Source: Amoebidium appalachense
Taxonomy: Eukaryota > Ichthyosporea
NCBI GenBank assembly: GCA_963693365.1
Contig: CAVNZM010000009.1
Span: 6,944,001 to 7,008,000 of the forward strand
DNA length: 64,000 nucleotides
Direction of reading: 5' to 3'
In this document: positions 1 to 10,178 of the stretch, one piece after another
Position numbering within the stretch: position 1 is the first letter of the stretch
How the letters are laid out: each line of letters starts with the position of its first letter
The notes under the pieces: generated by a model
The model's database searches: none
What the model saw: only the letters and a program-made list of their open reading frames with translations
What the model was told of the DNA's origin: nothing
Made by a program: the position numbers and the translations under genes

Positions 1-206
1 CGGCCGGAAGCCCCGAGCCCCCCTTTCCGTCCCCCCCCCCCCCCCTCTTCCCCACTCTCTCTCCCTCTCTCCCTCTCTCCCTCTCTCCCTATCTCCCTCT
101 GTCCCTCTCTCCCTCCCTTCTCTCCCTCCCCTCTATAGGATACGGAGCTCTCAGAGTACTTTTTTTTCTCCTACTCCCTCCCCTCCCCCCCCCCTCCCCC
201 CCTCCC

Positions 207-237
<31 letters not shown>

Positions 238-743
238 ACACAAGCACACACTGCAACTTCTATTGCAAAATGAATTTGCAGGAACTCTGTCTGCGACCAA
301 TTCAAAAACATGATTATTTCATGAGAGGGACTATCTACGTACGATGTGCTAAAAATGACTCTTTACATCCGAATTTCAAACATGTGGCCCAAACATAGGT
401 ACTCGTGGAGAAATCTATATAAATGCAAGCCCACTAGTCCCAGGGGCCGCTCGTCAAGTTATTTCTCTAGCAAATATCTTGACCCAAAAAATCTGCACAA
501 AAAACTCTATGAATTTTTTTAAAAAAACACCTGCCACACAGAAATGTAAGTGTGGTTTGTGATTCGCTTGGCACCTATGGTATGCTTATGATAGAATAAA
601 TATTATCTTTGATAGTGCTAACCTGCAATAACCTGCAGTTTCGCCGCATTTCCTCCACAAAAGTTATTTAGCACTTACACCGGACACCAGACCGAACATA
701 AACAGGTCGGTTCCTATCGTGATTAGGCGGTAATCACACGTGT
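1..743. other. Intergenic: simple repeats, then unique AT-rich DNA
   Basis: The first 240 bases are poly-C, (CCCTCT)n and a short (CA)n tract. Positions 245-743 are unique sequence with no convincing open frame. This stretch lies downstream of the minus-strand TRIM-like exon and would hold its 3' UTR, but I see no clear polyadenylation signal on that strand. Confidence 0.6.
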
Positions 744-1454
744 TCATACGTCATCAACCTCATTCCTTGGTGCCCTCCACCACGTGCACAACATTCTCGA
801 AAATTCTTCCCAACAAGCGCTCCATCTCAACTGGCCCGTTTCTATCCACACCTCCCATTTGTACTCCACCTTCCCATCCAACGGCCCTTTGCATAATTCC
901 TTGCCTGCCAGTTTCCAACACGTGTTTTCATTATCAGTGCACGTGATTTCACTTCGTGGGTGCTCATGCCCTTTGTCGACCGAACACACGCTCCGTCCGT
1001 GCTTTCTTTTCATCTTTCCCGCACACTTGTGTGGCTCCCTGCATAGATCGGCAAATCGCTGGACGTTTTCAGGTAGAATACGATATAACACTTCCGGGAT
1101 AAGGGTTGTATGCAATTGGCATTCATTGGATAGGTTCGCATACAACGTTATCCCCTGCATCCTGGGCACAAAGCGGCACTTCACGCAGCCCAAACGGGTG
1201 ATAGCAATCACGATTCCCCCACCAATCCCCCTGGCAATGAAATCCATAGGCCAATTTTTCTTCACCGGAAGTTTTCCGCCGATTGTGTTGTGCGTGGCTC
1301 TTTCCCAAGTCGCTTTTCTGATCTTTCTGAGATCTTCGATTAGTGTGCGGCGTGCACTGGTGTCCATCGCAGCAATCTTATTGGCCAGCGTTTTATATTG
1401 GAAGACCTGTTGGTTGATGGACATATCGGCAGTCGACAGACTCGCGGTGCATGC
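744..1454 (-). CDS. Orphan last exon of TRIM-like gene, copy A
   Basis: This is an uninterrupted open exon of 236 codons plus stop, read right to left. It is homologous along its length to the last exon of the TRIM-like gene at 10479-12891: both share the LIEDLR, TWERATH, VKCxFxPR, FADLCR, CSVDK, DGKVEY and MLCTWWRA blocks. The exon edge is placed at an AACAG acceptor (455-457 in plus coordinates), which gives phase 0 and matches the phase-0 donor of copy B. The N-terminal end is a heptad-like helix, probably the tail of a coiled coil. The rest is a Cys/His/Trp-rich domain that I do not recognise. No RING or B-box exon lies upstream: the next 8 kb are poly-G, repeats and a copia element. It is either a broken duplicate or a gene whose 5' exons were displaced. 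The frame is intact, so decay, if any, is recent. Confidence 0.6.
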   Translation of the reverse strand, partial: ACTASLSTADMSINQQVFQYKTLANKIAAMDTSARRTLIEDLRKIRKATWERATHNTIGGKLPVKKNWPMDFIARGIGGGIVIAITRLGCVKCRFVPRMQGITLYANLSNECQLHTTLIPEVLYRILPENVQRFADLCREPHKCAGKMKRKHGRSVCSVDKGHEHPRSEITCTDNENTCWKLAGKELCKGPLDGKVEYKWEVWIETGQLRWSACWEEFSRMLCTWWRAPRNEVDDV

Positions 1455-1615
1455 CTGTTTGCGGGGGGCGGGAAAAGGGGGGGGGGGGGGGGGGGGGGGG
1501 GAGGGGAGGGAGGGGGGGGAGGGGAGAGGGGGGGGGGGGGGGGGGAAGGGGGAGGAGGGGGTAGGACCGGGAGGGGGGAGGGGGAGGGGGGGCTAGACCG
1601 GGGTTGTGGTGGGGT

Positions 1616-1646
<31 letters not shown>

Positions 1647-1649
1647 CCT

Positions 1650-1691
<42 letters not shown>

Positions 1692-2420
1692 GTTGTTTTG
1701 TACGGGTCTAAGGGAGCAGAGTGCACAGAGGTGTTATGTAAAACACGACCAACACAATAAAGAGAAAACAATCGGAGTTGTTCTCGACACATGAAAGATT
1801 TCAAACAACAACTGACCTTTTTTTGTGCTTCCGGGTCTTTTTGTACTTGCAACTTATCATCTTATCTCAACTAAAAGAGGAGAACCAATCGGTTCTATCA
1901 GATGATAGAAAAACACATTCCGACAGAGCATACACATTCCAACTTCCGAAGGCTAACTGAAGCTTAGAAGCTCTTACTTAAATAACTTAAGTAATCATAC
2001 ATCTTGTCACTATTAATACACATATATATTTATAATCGTCTCTATAAAGAAACTCATTTAAATACATATATTTCCTATTAGTCGACACTCTCAAAGTGAA
2101 GACACATTACGATAAATCGAATTCCAGGTATATCTATTGTGTCCAATTATGAAACGTATAATAATAGACGGTGGCACAACACGATCTATAGATGTACTCA
2201 CTCGCGACTAATAATTGGTGAGTCATCTTATTGTGAACTAAAACTAAACCTCTTTGAAATAAAACAAAGACAACGAATGTAGCTAGCCAATCACGCTACC
2301 TCTCAGATAAACAGAGGCGAGCAAACACAGATAAAATACAATAAGTTCTATCAGGCAAGAGAGCCAGGTGTGCACAGATCTACAGATAAAAGGCCTATAT
2401 CTGTGCACACAGAAACAAGA
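1455..2420. other. Poly-G/poly-T tract then AT-rich unique DNA
   Basis: Positions 1465-1690 are almost pure G runs with a 26-base T run. On the minus strand this is a C/A-rich stretch just upstream of the TRIM copy A exon, in the intron position. Positions 1700-2400 are AT-rich unique sequence without a supported gene. The exact mini-palindrome GAACC-AATC-GGTTC lies near 1881-1894. Confidence 0.5.
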
Positions 2421-2459
2421 GAGAGAGAGAGAGAGACCGGGGGGGGGGGGGGGGGGGGG

Positions 2460-2501
<42 letters not shown>

Positions 2502-2520
2502 AAAGAGAAAAGGGAGAGAG
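2421..2520. repeat. (GA)n / poly-G simple repeat
   Basis: (GA)n tracts flank a G run of about 25 bases. The reading frames here (Arg/Glu and Ser/Leu repeats) are artefacts of the dinucleotide repeat. Confidence 0.9.
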
Positions 2521-3807
2521 GGGGGAGAGCACAAAGAAGGAGAGCAGACACGAATACAAACAAAGCTAAGACACATACATACTTCAAGACTCTTGCTGTC
2601 CTACGTAGTGACGTATTCCAACATCCCCACTCAAGGGGTTGAAGTCTGTGTTCTCGTGTCTGTTGATGTGACGGTAGATCAGGTCCTAACATATGGGGCC
2701 GTCACACACAAGTCTCCCCACTTGAGGATGCAAACCGAAGATCCTTGAGGTGGGAAGGAGAATACCAAAACGGAAGAGGCACACAACGACGGTTGCCTCG
2801 GAAGACTCGGAACAGGAAGGGAGTCATGGTGGTGAACCTCGATATATATTTATATAAAAGAAACATTAGTGTATGTGTGACGTGTTGGTGGCTAATGTTT
2901 TATACTGGGGACCACCCAGATAAACACAAGGCATAAACATCTTGTGGACTGATTTATAGACTGGTAGTCAACCAGTTAAGACACGGGGAAGGTTCATCCC
3001 GTGGACTAGGTTTAGACTGGCAGTCAACCAGCTCGCCATGGCTAAAGAGAATTATTTATACTGGGACGCCATCCCAGTTCGACATATACATAAGTCGAAT
3101 ATAGGAGAAAACCAAGATATATGGTGGAATATGAATATAAATAAATAAACGACGGATGGTGGAGAATAACCTCCCCACTGAAGAGGCATAGGGCGCTTGA
3201 CGATGGAAGACAGAGTCCCCACTGATGAAGACAAACGATGAGGAGTAGTAGACTTTCGTTGGGATGAGCAGTAAGACAAGCGGGGGCACACATACACGTG
3301 GTGTAGACAGCCCCGTCGTGGGGGACGTCGGTGACGGTGTTGCAGGTATGAAGGTTTTATTAGGGGGTAGGCCGTCTCTTGGGTTGTTGTTGTTGTATGG
3401 GAGTTGTGTGGTGTTTTTTTTCGACGAGTTTTCTACTGGTGGCCTGGCGTCTTCGACGTGTGTATGAGTCCTGTGTTAGCGACGTGTGTGGTTAGGGTCA
3501 GTGGAATAGAAAGTCCTGCTGCTGTCTGGGAGCTCGGCCCTCTGACGAGGGGGCTGGCCGGGGGGTCGAGGTGTAGTCATGGCAGTGGCAGGCCCCCACT
3601 GTTGTGAACCCCCGTCGTTGATGGGCCTGGTGCTGAGGCCCCTTGGAGTGGCTGCCCTGGGCCTGGTGTTGAGGCCCCTTCTCGTCTCCCACCCAACTCA
3701 AAGAAAAGTTCATACGTATACACTGTTTCAAGCCCCTTTTAAGCGTGCAGTTAGTTAGAGTCGTTCGTATACACGCTAGGGCGTGATACGACACCCCCCC
3801 CCCCCCC
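2521..3807 (-). mobile_element. Possible relic of a second copia-type element
   Basis: Near 2617-2640 the minus strand reads CTTGAGTGGGGA followed by TGTTGGAATAC. This matches the layout of the intact element at 4573 (GAGTAGGGG followed by TGTTGGAGTAC), a polypurine tract abutting an LTR start. More CCCCACT-type polypurine complements occur at 2714, 3172 and 3210. No protein domain survives. Between 2900 and 3110 there are several short perfect hairpins, such as CTGG-N7-CCAG twice and ACTGGGA-N5-TCCCAGT. At 3619-3685 a GGCCTGGTG-T/C-TGAGGCCCCTT unit occurs twice. The retroelement reading is an inference from two boundary motifs. Confidence 0.3.
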
Positions 3808-3972
3808 TGTTGGACATTGTGTTCATAGAAGCTAGTTCTAGTGCACGTTGTTCCTTCTGTAAGTCAGAAATGATTGCATCTTGTGAGGCCAACCTCTGCT
3901 CCAGTAGTTGGACTAGTTGCTGCAACTGTAAGTTGTCAGACATAGTGTCGTGTATGATGGGTAACTAGTCTA
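3808..3972 (-). repeat. Truncated leader and first 45 gag codons of a second copia unit
   Basis: This segment repeats 8923-9087 of the intact element: the leader between LTR and gag plus the first 45 codons of gag (start codon at 3941-3943). It lies directly beyond the 3' LTR, in the same orientation, and stops abruptly at a poly-C run. The order LTR - gag/pol - LTR - gag start is a tandem (head-to-tail) arrangement with the second unit broken off, not a simple insertion. It could be unequal recombination between copies, or an assembly join in the poly-C. Confidence 0.8.
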
Positions 3973-4573
3973 TGTGTTTTGTGCACTGGAAACGACAGTA
4001 GAAAAGTGTAAATCAAACGTTCTGCTTCCCATGTTTGTGACATGGGAGGCACTGCTTTATATAGTCGTTGGCCACCTCATGGTGGCCTCGTGTGCACCCT
4101 GGTGGTGGGCCATGTACAGCATGGCCGAAAAGAGAGCACAATGAAAACAAGTCGTTAAAGATATAAAAGTTAACTGTGCACGTTGAGTGGCTAGTTAACT
4201 TGCACTAAAGCACACAAATAAACGTGTTTAACACACCAATTGCAGTTAAACGTAAATCTTGCTTCACACAACTAAAAATATTCTGAGAATATCCGGGAAT
4301 AAAGCACACTACCACTCTAAGAATAGAATCCTGTGGCAAATATAGACATGACATCATCTGAACCGGGAATAGCCGAAAAGAGAGCACAATTAGCACGTTG
4401 CTAGTGAAGCTCGTCATTGGTACAGTTTTGGCTCAAACATATAACTACCATATATGAATATGACCGTAAACAAAAGCTCTATGCACTCGAGTGAGTGTTG
4501 AAACAGTTATTCAATTGCTCAGAAACTTTCTCTAACAGACATTGCTAGCCGGGAGTACCAGTGTACTCCAACA
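3973..4573 (-). repeat. 3' LTR of copia element
   Basis: This is a 601-bp terminal repeat. On the minus strand it starts TGTTGGAGTACAC at 4573 and ends in ACA at 3973, giving TG...CA ends. It contains a TATATAAAG box (plus 4055-4063) about 80-90 bases before the LTR end. The purine-rich GAGTAGGGG immediately precedes it (4574-4582). The inner end at 3973 is inferred from the terminal dinucleotide and could be off by some tens of bases. Confidence 0.85.
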
Positions 4574-4590
4574 CCCCTACTCAATTGGAT
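4574..4590 (-). promoter_or_regulatory. Polypurine tract (plus-strand primer)
   Basis: The minus strand reads GAGTAGGGG directly against the LTR start. This is the expected position of the RNase H-resistant purine primer used for plus-strand DNA synthesis in LTR elements. Confidence 0.7.
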
Positions 4591-4759
4591 AATTGTGGTA
4601 TGAATTAATGCAACTGAGCTCGAGTGCTTCAGGTGCACAAAATACAGACAATAAAGATTCCCCTACTCAATTTTAGTATGGTACACGTAGTTGCACAGTC
4701 GGATGCAACTCTCTCCCCCCCCCTGAAGTATGAGGGCGCAGTTGGTTGATGACGGGTGC

Positions 4760-7700
4760 TCAGCACATGTTGAGCATCCCCACGGCCTTGGTGAAGAAAG
4801 AGGCAGACAGGGCCTTGGTGAACATGTCGGCCTTGTTGTCAGCAGAAGCCACTGGGACCACAGTGATGTTGCCCAGCAGGTGATGTTCCTTGACGGAGCA
4901 GTAGCGGACGTCGATGTGCTTGGTCTTGGGCTTAACCCCCAGGGTGTCCAGCAGGGCCCGGGCAGACTCATTGTCCCCATGGATGGGCACCGGGGTGGGC
5001 TCATTGATAGGATTAAGGCCCAGGTCGTCCATCACATAGTTGAGCCATAGGGCCTCGTTCGTAGCAGCAGACATGGCCACAAATTCAGCCTCAGTGGAGC
5101 TGTGGGTGGTGATGGACTGGAGCCGAGACACCCAGGACACAGGGGAGGAGTTGATGAAGAAGACATAGCCCGTGGTGGAGCGCCGGGTGTCGCGGTCCTC
5201 GGCGTAGTCGGAGTCGGAGTAGCCAACAAGGTTGGGGGGGCCGGGACGGTAGACAATACCCAGGTCGATGGTGGCCAGCAGGTAGCTTACAACTCTGGTA
5301 GCCATAGTCCAGTGGGTGACGGTGGGCGCATGAATGTGTCGAGTAAGGACTCCCAGAGCCTGGGAAATGTCGGGGCGGGTGGTACGCGCAATCCACAGCA
5401 GGGCACCGACCAGGCTGGCATAGTCCTCCTTCTTGCTGTAGGCTGGGGTCTTGTTGCTTTCACTGGCCTGGCCCGGGACGATGGGGGTCTTGGTGCCGGA
5501 CATGTGGGTGAGACGAAAACGGGCAGCCAAGTCGATGATGTGTTGACGATGGCCCAGACGCAGAGACCCGTCCTCCAGCCAGGTAAGAGTGTGCCCGATG
5601 AGCAGGGTAGGACGACCCAGGTCCTTGGCAGAGAAACGAGCATCCAGCTTGGTGAAAAAATCGTCGATGAGCGCATCAGTGGCGGCCGTCACGGTGAAGT
5701 CATCCACGTAGGCAGCAAGGGCAATAAACGTTGGGGTCCCGGCATTCTTGATGAACAGGCACGGGTCAGCAGCACTCACAATGAAGCCTTGGTCGAGGAG
5801 ATGGTCACGGAGGGCCTCATACCACTGGCGCGGTGCCTGTTTTAGGCCGTAGAGCGCCTTGTGGAGCAAGCCGACAGCATGGGGGGCCGAGGGGTTGACG
5901 AAGCCAGGGGGCTGCTCAATGTAGATGGTCTCGTTGACGGTGCCGTTGAGGAATGCTGTGTTGACGTCGATGTGGCGCAGAGGCAGACCTTGGGCCACGG
6001 AGGTAGCCAAAACCAGCCGGATGGTAGCCAGCGCAGCCACAGGTGACTCGGTGACGAAATAGTCCTGGCCAGGCTGCTGGTAGTTGCCCCGGGCCACAAG
6101 CCGGGCCTTGAAAGCAGTGACGTTGCCGACGTTGTCCTGCTTGACCGTAAAGACCCAGCCGACCGGAATGACAGTGGAGCCATCCTCTGGACGGGGCACA
6201 AGGGTGAAGGTGCCGTTGTCTTCCAGGGCCTTGAGCTCACGGTGTGCAGCCTCCTCCCATTTCAGACGCTGGGGACTCTTGAGTGCAGCCCGGACAGTCT
6301 TGGGGACAACAATGGTGGAAGCCTTGATGGGTGTTGATGCAGGAGCCGTAGCCTGGGGGGCAAGGGGGGCCGTAGCAGCAGCCACGTTGGCAGTCGGGCC
6401 TCGACGTTGGTCGTTGTACACAGCGCCACTACGGGTCGTCCGGGGGAGCCGATGTGCAGGCTCGGGCAGGATCGGAATGTCCAATTGATCACTCGGCGCT
6501 GTCCCATTGGCTGACAGACGAGACGAATCAGATTGCTGATCATTCCGGACGATGTGATTGGCTGGCTGATTTGACGAATCAGATGACTCCAAAAAATGAT
6601 GAATTGCCGGTGCGGTCGACCAATCAGATGGGACATCACGGAGGGGGTGCAGAATAGCAGCCTCGTCGAACTGCACGTCACGGCTGACGGTCATCTTGTG
6701 TGCTGCTGGAATCCAGACCTTGTAGCCCTTGATGTTAGGAGGGTAGCCCACGAAGATGCCCTTGACGGCACGAGGCGCCAGTTTCGGTGTATCCTGTTGA
6801 TGGACGTAGCAGGGAGAGCCCCAGACACGGAGCCGGCTGTAGTCGGGAGGAATGCCGGTCCACAGCAGGGCGGGAGACGATTGGCTGCCGGTGGCTCGCG
6901 ACGGGAGCATGTTGCGTATAAAAGCCGCGGTCACAGCTGCCTCGGCCCAGAATCCCACCGGAAGGCCGGACTGCTGCAGGAGTGCCCGAACCATGTCGAG
7001 GAGGGTCCGGTTCAGTCGTTCGGCAGTCCCATTCTGTTGAGGAGAGCCGGTGGTAGTGATCTGATGGCGAATGCCATGCTCACGGTTGTAGTCCCCGAAG
7101 GCCGTGCCCATGTACTCGCCCCCCCCGTCGGACTGAAACACCTGCATGGGAACACCGTGTTGGGTAACCGCCGCCTTGTGGTACGTCACATATGCAGCCA
7201 GTGTGTCCGACTTCTTGACGAGGGGCACGGCCGTGGTGTGGCCGGTGAATTCGTCGTGGAACGTCGCCAAGTACTGAGCACCACCGATCGCGGGAGGGAA
7301 GGGGCCGCTGATGTCGCTGTGAACCTTGGCTAGGACCCGGGGAGCTTGGCTAGTTGATTCGGAGAAGGCAACACGGTGGGCTTTGCCGAGGGCACAGGGC
7401 TCACACACACCCGGAGACTTGGCACCGCCACCCACCAACAGGCCTGCAGACTTGATGACCGAGCGTACAGCGTCAATGCCAGCATGGCCCAGACGGTAGT
7501 GCCACGTGTTGAGGTCGGCAGTAACCTTGAGGATACGCGGAGCAGTGGTGGTTTGGGCGTCCGGGGTTGTGTCCGCGCGCAGAAGAGACACCGCCATGTG
7601 GTACAGCTTGGTGCCGACAGCCGAGCCGGTGGCCAGAATTTGATCGCCGTAGCACAACTTAACGCCGCCGCGGGTGTCAAAGCGGGGTAAAACACCGTTG

Positions 7701-9058
7701 GTAGTTGCCGTGAACACACTGATGAGAGTGTCGGGGATGGAGGGCACGTAGAGTACATCCGTCAGCTGATGCACCGCAGTAACGCCGTCGATGGTGCTGG
7801 AAAAGAACACGTCGCCCACCCCAAGCACTGCACATGCACCCTTGTCGGCTACTTGGACCGTGGAGTAAGGCGCCGCACGCATGTTGATGAACACATCGGG
7901 CCGGGGGCACACATGGTCAGTGGCTCCAGAGTCGAGGAGCACCTTGTTGGTGCCACAGTCGTTGCTAGACATGAGGAAAGCCCGGGGAGCGGCAGCCCCC
8001 CCCTTGCACTGTGCCGTAGTGTGGGTAGTAGAGGCAGGGTGGTTGATGCAGGACCCAGGCGGGAGGGGACCACCCTTAGGTTTGCGGCCGTTGGCACGGT
8101 TGCCCCCCTTGCACATGGCGGTAGTGTGACTGGTAGACAGTGGGTGGTTGACGCAGGAACCCTTGGGGTAGGTGCTGGCACGGTTGTTGCCAGAGTTGCT
8201 GTGTTGGCCGTTGCCGTTGGGGCACTGAGACTTGATGTGGCCTGGTTTGCCGCAGCCGTGGCAGATGACAGGTTGAGGAGCCCGTGTGGTGAAGGCGGCC
8301 GGCCCGGAGCTGGTAGTCACACGTGCACGTGGGTGGCTGGTCTCATATGCCCGTAGCTGTTGGAGGAGGCCCATCACGGTAGGCTTGGGTGTCATCTTGT
8401 AGGCAATTACAGGCATTTCGTAGTAAGGCACCTTGCCGAGGTCGTTGGTGAGCTTGGTCAGCACTTGAGCATCACCAATTTGTGTGCCGTAATCGGCCAG
8501 GCGCCGCACGTAGCCGCGGAGTTTCATGGCGTATTTCGTCGCGGTGTCCGTAGGTTCAGGCGTAGAATTCATGTACAGCCCGATAAGGTCGTACTGATTG
8601 GCCTCAGATTGCTCCAGGTAGTGGGCAGATAGGGCCGACCATATCTCCGCAGGTGTGGTGGTGCGTGTTAACCCTAGGATACAACGCACGTCAACCGAGA
8701 GTGCTTGCCACAGGTAGGAACGGGCAGTGTCGACCTGTTCACGGGTAGCCGGGTGCTCCGTACTGGGCGCGATGGTGTGGAGAAGACCAGCACCAGAAAG
8801 CTGGACATACATGGTTTCGGCCCATGTGTGGTAGTCCGTGCCTGAATCATTATCAATGCCAGTGAAGAGAGGGATGTCGACCTTGAACTTGATGGAATCA
8901 TTACGTGAGGGGCCCATAACCCTGTTGGACATTGTGTTCATAGAAGCTAGTTCTAGTGCACGTTGTTCCTTCTGTAAGTCAGAAATGATTGCATCTTGTG
9001 AGGCCAACCTCTGCTCCAGTAGTTGGACTAGTTGCTGCAACTGTAAGTTGTCAGACAT
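4760..9058 (-). CDS. Copia gag-pol polyprotein
   Basis: An open frame of 1432 codons encodes the complete polyprotein. Gag comes first, with a zinc knuckle CX2CX4HX4C at residues 266-279. The protease active site is DSGA at 376-379. The integrase has an HHCC zinc finger (starting near WHYRLGH, about 515) and a D582, D644, E680 triad, i.e. the D-D35-E spacing. Reverse transcriptase carries YVDD at 1117-1120, and RNase H follows (DSDYAED near 1280, SSTEAE further on, then TKHIDVRY). No stop or frameshift interrupts it, and all catalytic residues are present, so it may be mobile. The ATG at 9056-9058 is the first in frame after the LTR. Gag and Pol are in one frame, so any Gag excess would need splicing or another mechanism not visible here. 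Codon use is GC-rich compared with the AT-rich LTR. Confidence 0.95.
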   Translation of the reverse strand: MSDNLQLQQLVQLLEQRLASQDAIISDLQKEQRALELASMNTMSNRVMGPSRNDSIKFKVDIPLFTGIDNDSGTDYHTWAETMYVQLSGAGLLHTIAPSTEHPATREQVDTARSYLWQALSVDVRCILGLTRTTTPAEIWSALSAHYLEQSEANQYDLIGLYMNSTPEPTDTATKYAMKLRGYVRRLADYGTQIGDAQVLTKLTNDLGKVPYYEMPVIAYKMTPKPTVMGLLQQLRAYETSHPRARVTTSSGPAAFTTRAPQPVICHGCGKPGHIKSQCPNGNGQHSNSGNNRASTYPKGSCVNHPLSTSHTTAMCKGGNRANGRKPKGGPLPPGSCINHPASTTHTTAQCKGGAAAPRAFLMSSNDCGTNKVLLDSGATDHVCPRPDVFINMRAAPYSTVQVADKGACAVLGVGDVFFSSTIDGVTAVHQLTDVLYVPSIPDTLISVFTATTNGVLPRFDTRGGVKLCYGDQILATGSAVGTKLYHMAVSLLRADTTPDAQTTTAPRILKVTADLNTWHYRLGHAGIDAVRSVIKSAGLLVGGGAKSPGVCEPCALGKAHRVAFSESTSQAPRVLAKVHSDISGPFPPAIGGAQYLATFHDEFTGHTTAVPLVKKSDTLAAYVTYHKAAVTQHGVPMQVFQSDGGGEYMGTAFGDYNREHGIRHQITTTGSPQQNGTAERLNRTLLDMVRALLQQSGLPVGFWAEAAVTAAFIRNMLPSRATGSQSSPALLWTGIPPDYSRLRVWGSPCYVHQQDTPKLAPRAVKGIFVGYPPNIKGYKVWIPAAHKMTVSRDVQFDEAAILHPLRDVPSDWSTAPAIHHFLESSDSSNQPANHIVRNDQQSDSSRLSANGTAPSDQLDIPILPEPAHRLPRTTRSGAVYNDQRRGPTANVAAATAPLAPQATAPASTPIKASTIVVPKTVRAALKSPQRLKWEEAAHRELKALEDNGTFTLVPRPEDGSTVIPVGWVFTVKQDNVGNVTAFKARLVARGNYQQPGQDYFVTESPVAALATIRLVLATSVAQGLPLRHIDVNTAFLNGTVNETIYIEQPPGFVNPSAPHAVGLLHKALYGLKQAPRQWYEALRDHLLDQGFIVSAADPCLFIKNAGTPTFIALAAYVDDFTVTAATDALIDDFFTKLDARFSAKDLGRPTLLIGHTLTWLEDGSLRLGHRQHIIDLAARFRLTHMSGTKTPIVPGQASESNKTPAYSKKEDYASLVGALLWIARTTRPDISQALGVLTRHIHAPTVTHWTMATRVVSYLLATIDLGIVYRPGPPNLVGYSDSDYAEDRDTRRSTTGYVFFINSSPVSWVSRLQSITTHSSTEAEFVAMSAATNEALWLNYVMDDLGLNPINEPTPVPIHGDNESARALLDTLGVKPKTKHIDVRYCSVKEHHLLGNITVVPVASADNKADMFTKALSASFFTKAVGMLNMC

Positions 9059-9087
9059 AGTGTCGTGTATGATGGGTAACTAGTCTA

Positions 9088-9688
9088 TGTGTTTTGTGCA
9101 CTGGAAACGACAGTAGAAAAGTGTAAATCAAACGTTCTGCTTCCCATGTTTGTGACATGGGAGGCACTGCTTTATATAGTCGTTGGCCACCTCATGGTGG
9201 CCTCGTGTGCAGCCTGGTGGTGGGCCATGTACAGCATGGCCGAAAAGAGAGCACAATGAAAACAAGTCGTTAAAGATATAAAAGTTAACTGTGCACGTTG
9301 AGTGGCTAGTTAACTTGCACTAAAGCACACAAATAAACGTGTTTAACACACCAATTGCAGTTAAACGTAAATCTTGCTTCACACAACTAAAAATATTCTG
9401 AGAATATCCGGGAATAAAGCACACTACCACTCTAAGAATAGAATCCTGTGGCAAATATAGACATGACATCATCTGAACCGGGAATAGCCGAAAAGAGAGC
9501 ACAATTAGCACGTTGCTAGTGAAGCTCGTCATTGGTACAGTTTTGGCTCAAACATATAACTACCATATATGAATATGACCGTAAACAAAAGCTCTATGCA
9601 CTCGAGTGAGTGTTGAAACAGTTATTCAATTGCTCAGAAACTTTCTCTAACAGACATTGCTAGCCGGGAGTACCAGTGTACTCCAACA
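9088..9688 (-). repeat. 5' LTR of copia element
   Basis: This is the partner of the 3973-4573 repeat, offset by exactly 5115 bases and nearly identical. The TATA-like TATATAAAG lies at plus 9170-9178, so transcription would start shortly after it towards lower coordinates. The outer end at 9688 abuts a long poly-C run. Confidence 0.88.
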
Positions 9689-9738
9689 CCCCCCCCCCTT
9701 CTTCCCCCCGCCCCCCCCCCCCCCCCCCCCCCCCCCGC
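9689..9738. repeat. Poly-C tract
   Basis: Almost pure C of about 50 bases separates the 5' LTR from the dispersed repeat that follows. The poly-C at 3792-3807 bounds the other side of the copia block. Confidence 0.9.
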
Positions 9739-9739
9739 A

Positions 9740-10064
9740 GTGCCCAGCCGCCGGCATGCTTGTATACAGCACACAGTGTCACCCTCTTTCAAGCTCTTCA
9801 TAACTAGGCTAAACCTTCTCCGGGGCTCTACTAACCACGCTCTTGCGCCTTCCATTCCCTTGCCTGGCAACCAAAAACCGTCATATGTGTCTGACAAGTA
9901 GGCACATACATCTGTGCATAGAACTTGTATCTATGTAAATCGAATTTGCGGAAGGGGAGGGAGAGCGGGGGGGGGGGGGGGGGGGGGGGAGGGGAGTGGA
10001 TGAGAGGACTTCAAGGATTGTTTGCGACGAGTTTACGATTCCGGTGGGCAATGTATCAAGGTTT
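9740..10064 (+). repeat. Dispersed repeat family B, copy 1
   Basis: It shares blocks in order with 14884-15166: TTGTATACAGCACACA, a CCGTCATATGTGTCT block, an ACATACATCTGTGC-type block, a G run, and a GACGAGTTTACGATTC-type block ending before a T run. The copies are diverged but colinear over about 300 bp. It does not resemble a coding region; a non-autonomous transposable element is the likeliest reading. Confidence 0.7.
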
Positions 10065-10178
10065 TTTTTTTTTTTGAAAAAATATCTCATGAGTTTAGTT
10101 AAAAGTTTTTAAGTGCCGTTGATATTATAATTAGGCTTGAATAATAAAATTCCCGACAGCAAGTCGGTATGTACCATT

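Larger units (their letters stand above)
3973..9688 (-). mobile_element. Full-length Ty1/copia LTR retrotransposon
   Basis: This is an autonomous-looking copia element on the minus strand: 5' LTR 9088-9688, one gag-pol frame 9058-4760, polypurine tract next to 4573, and 3' LTR 3973-4573. Domain order is gag, protease, integrase, reverse transcriptase, RNase H, which defines the copia (Pseudoviridae-type) rather than gypsy order. The only LTR difference I found in about 600 bp is C/G at 4097 versus 9212, so the insertion is recent. Target-site duplications cannot be seen, because one side runs into poly-C and the other into the truncated second unit. The primer-binding site was not identified with confidence. 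Confidence 0.95.

Noticed and set aside
1-240. Telomere at the window start
   Set aside because: The C-rich and CT-rich repeats lack a regular telomeric unit such as CCCTAA and resemble the other simple repeats throughout the window.
1398-1852. Long Gly-rich and Pro-rich frames
   Set aside because: They are translations of poly-G/poly-C tracts. The same pattern recurs in all six frames wherever such runs occur (e.g. 11399-11881, 26747-26998, 53712-54301).
5102-8356. Several 75-250-codon frames inside the copia element
   Set aside because: All are shadows of the 1432-codon gag-pol frame caused by its GC-rich codons.
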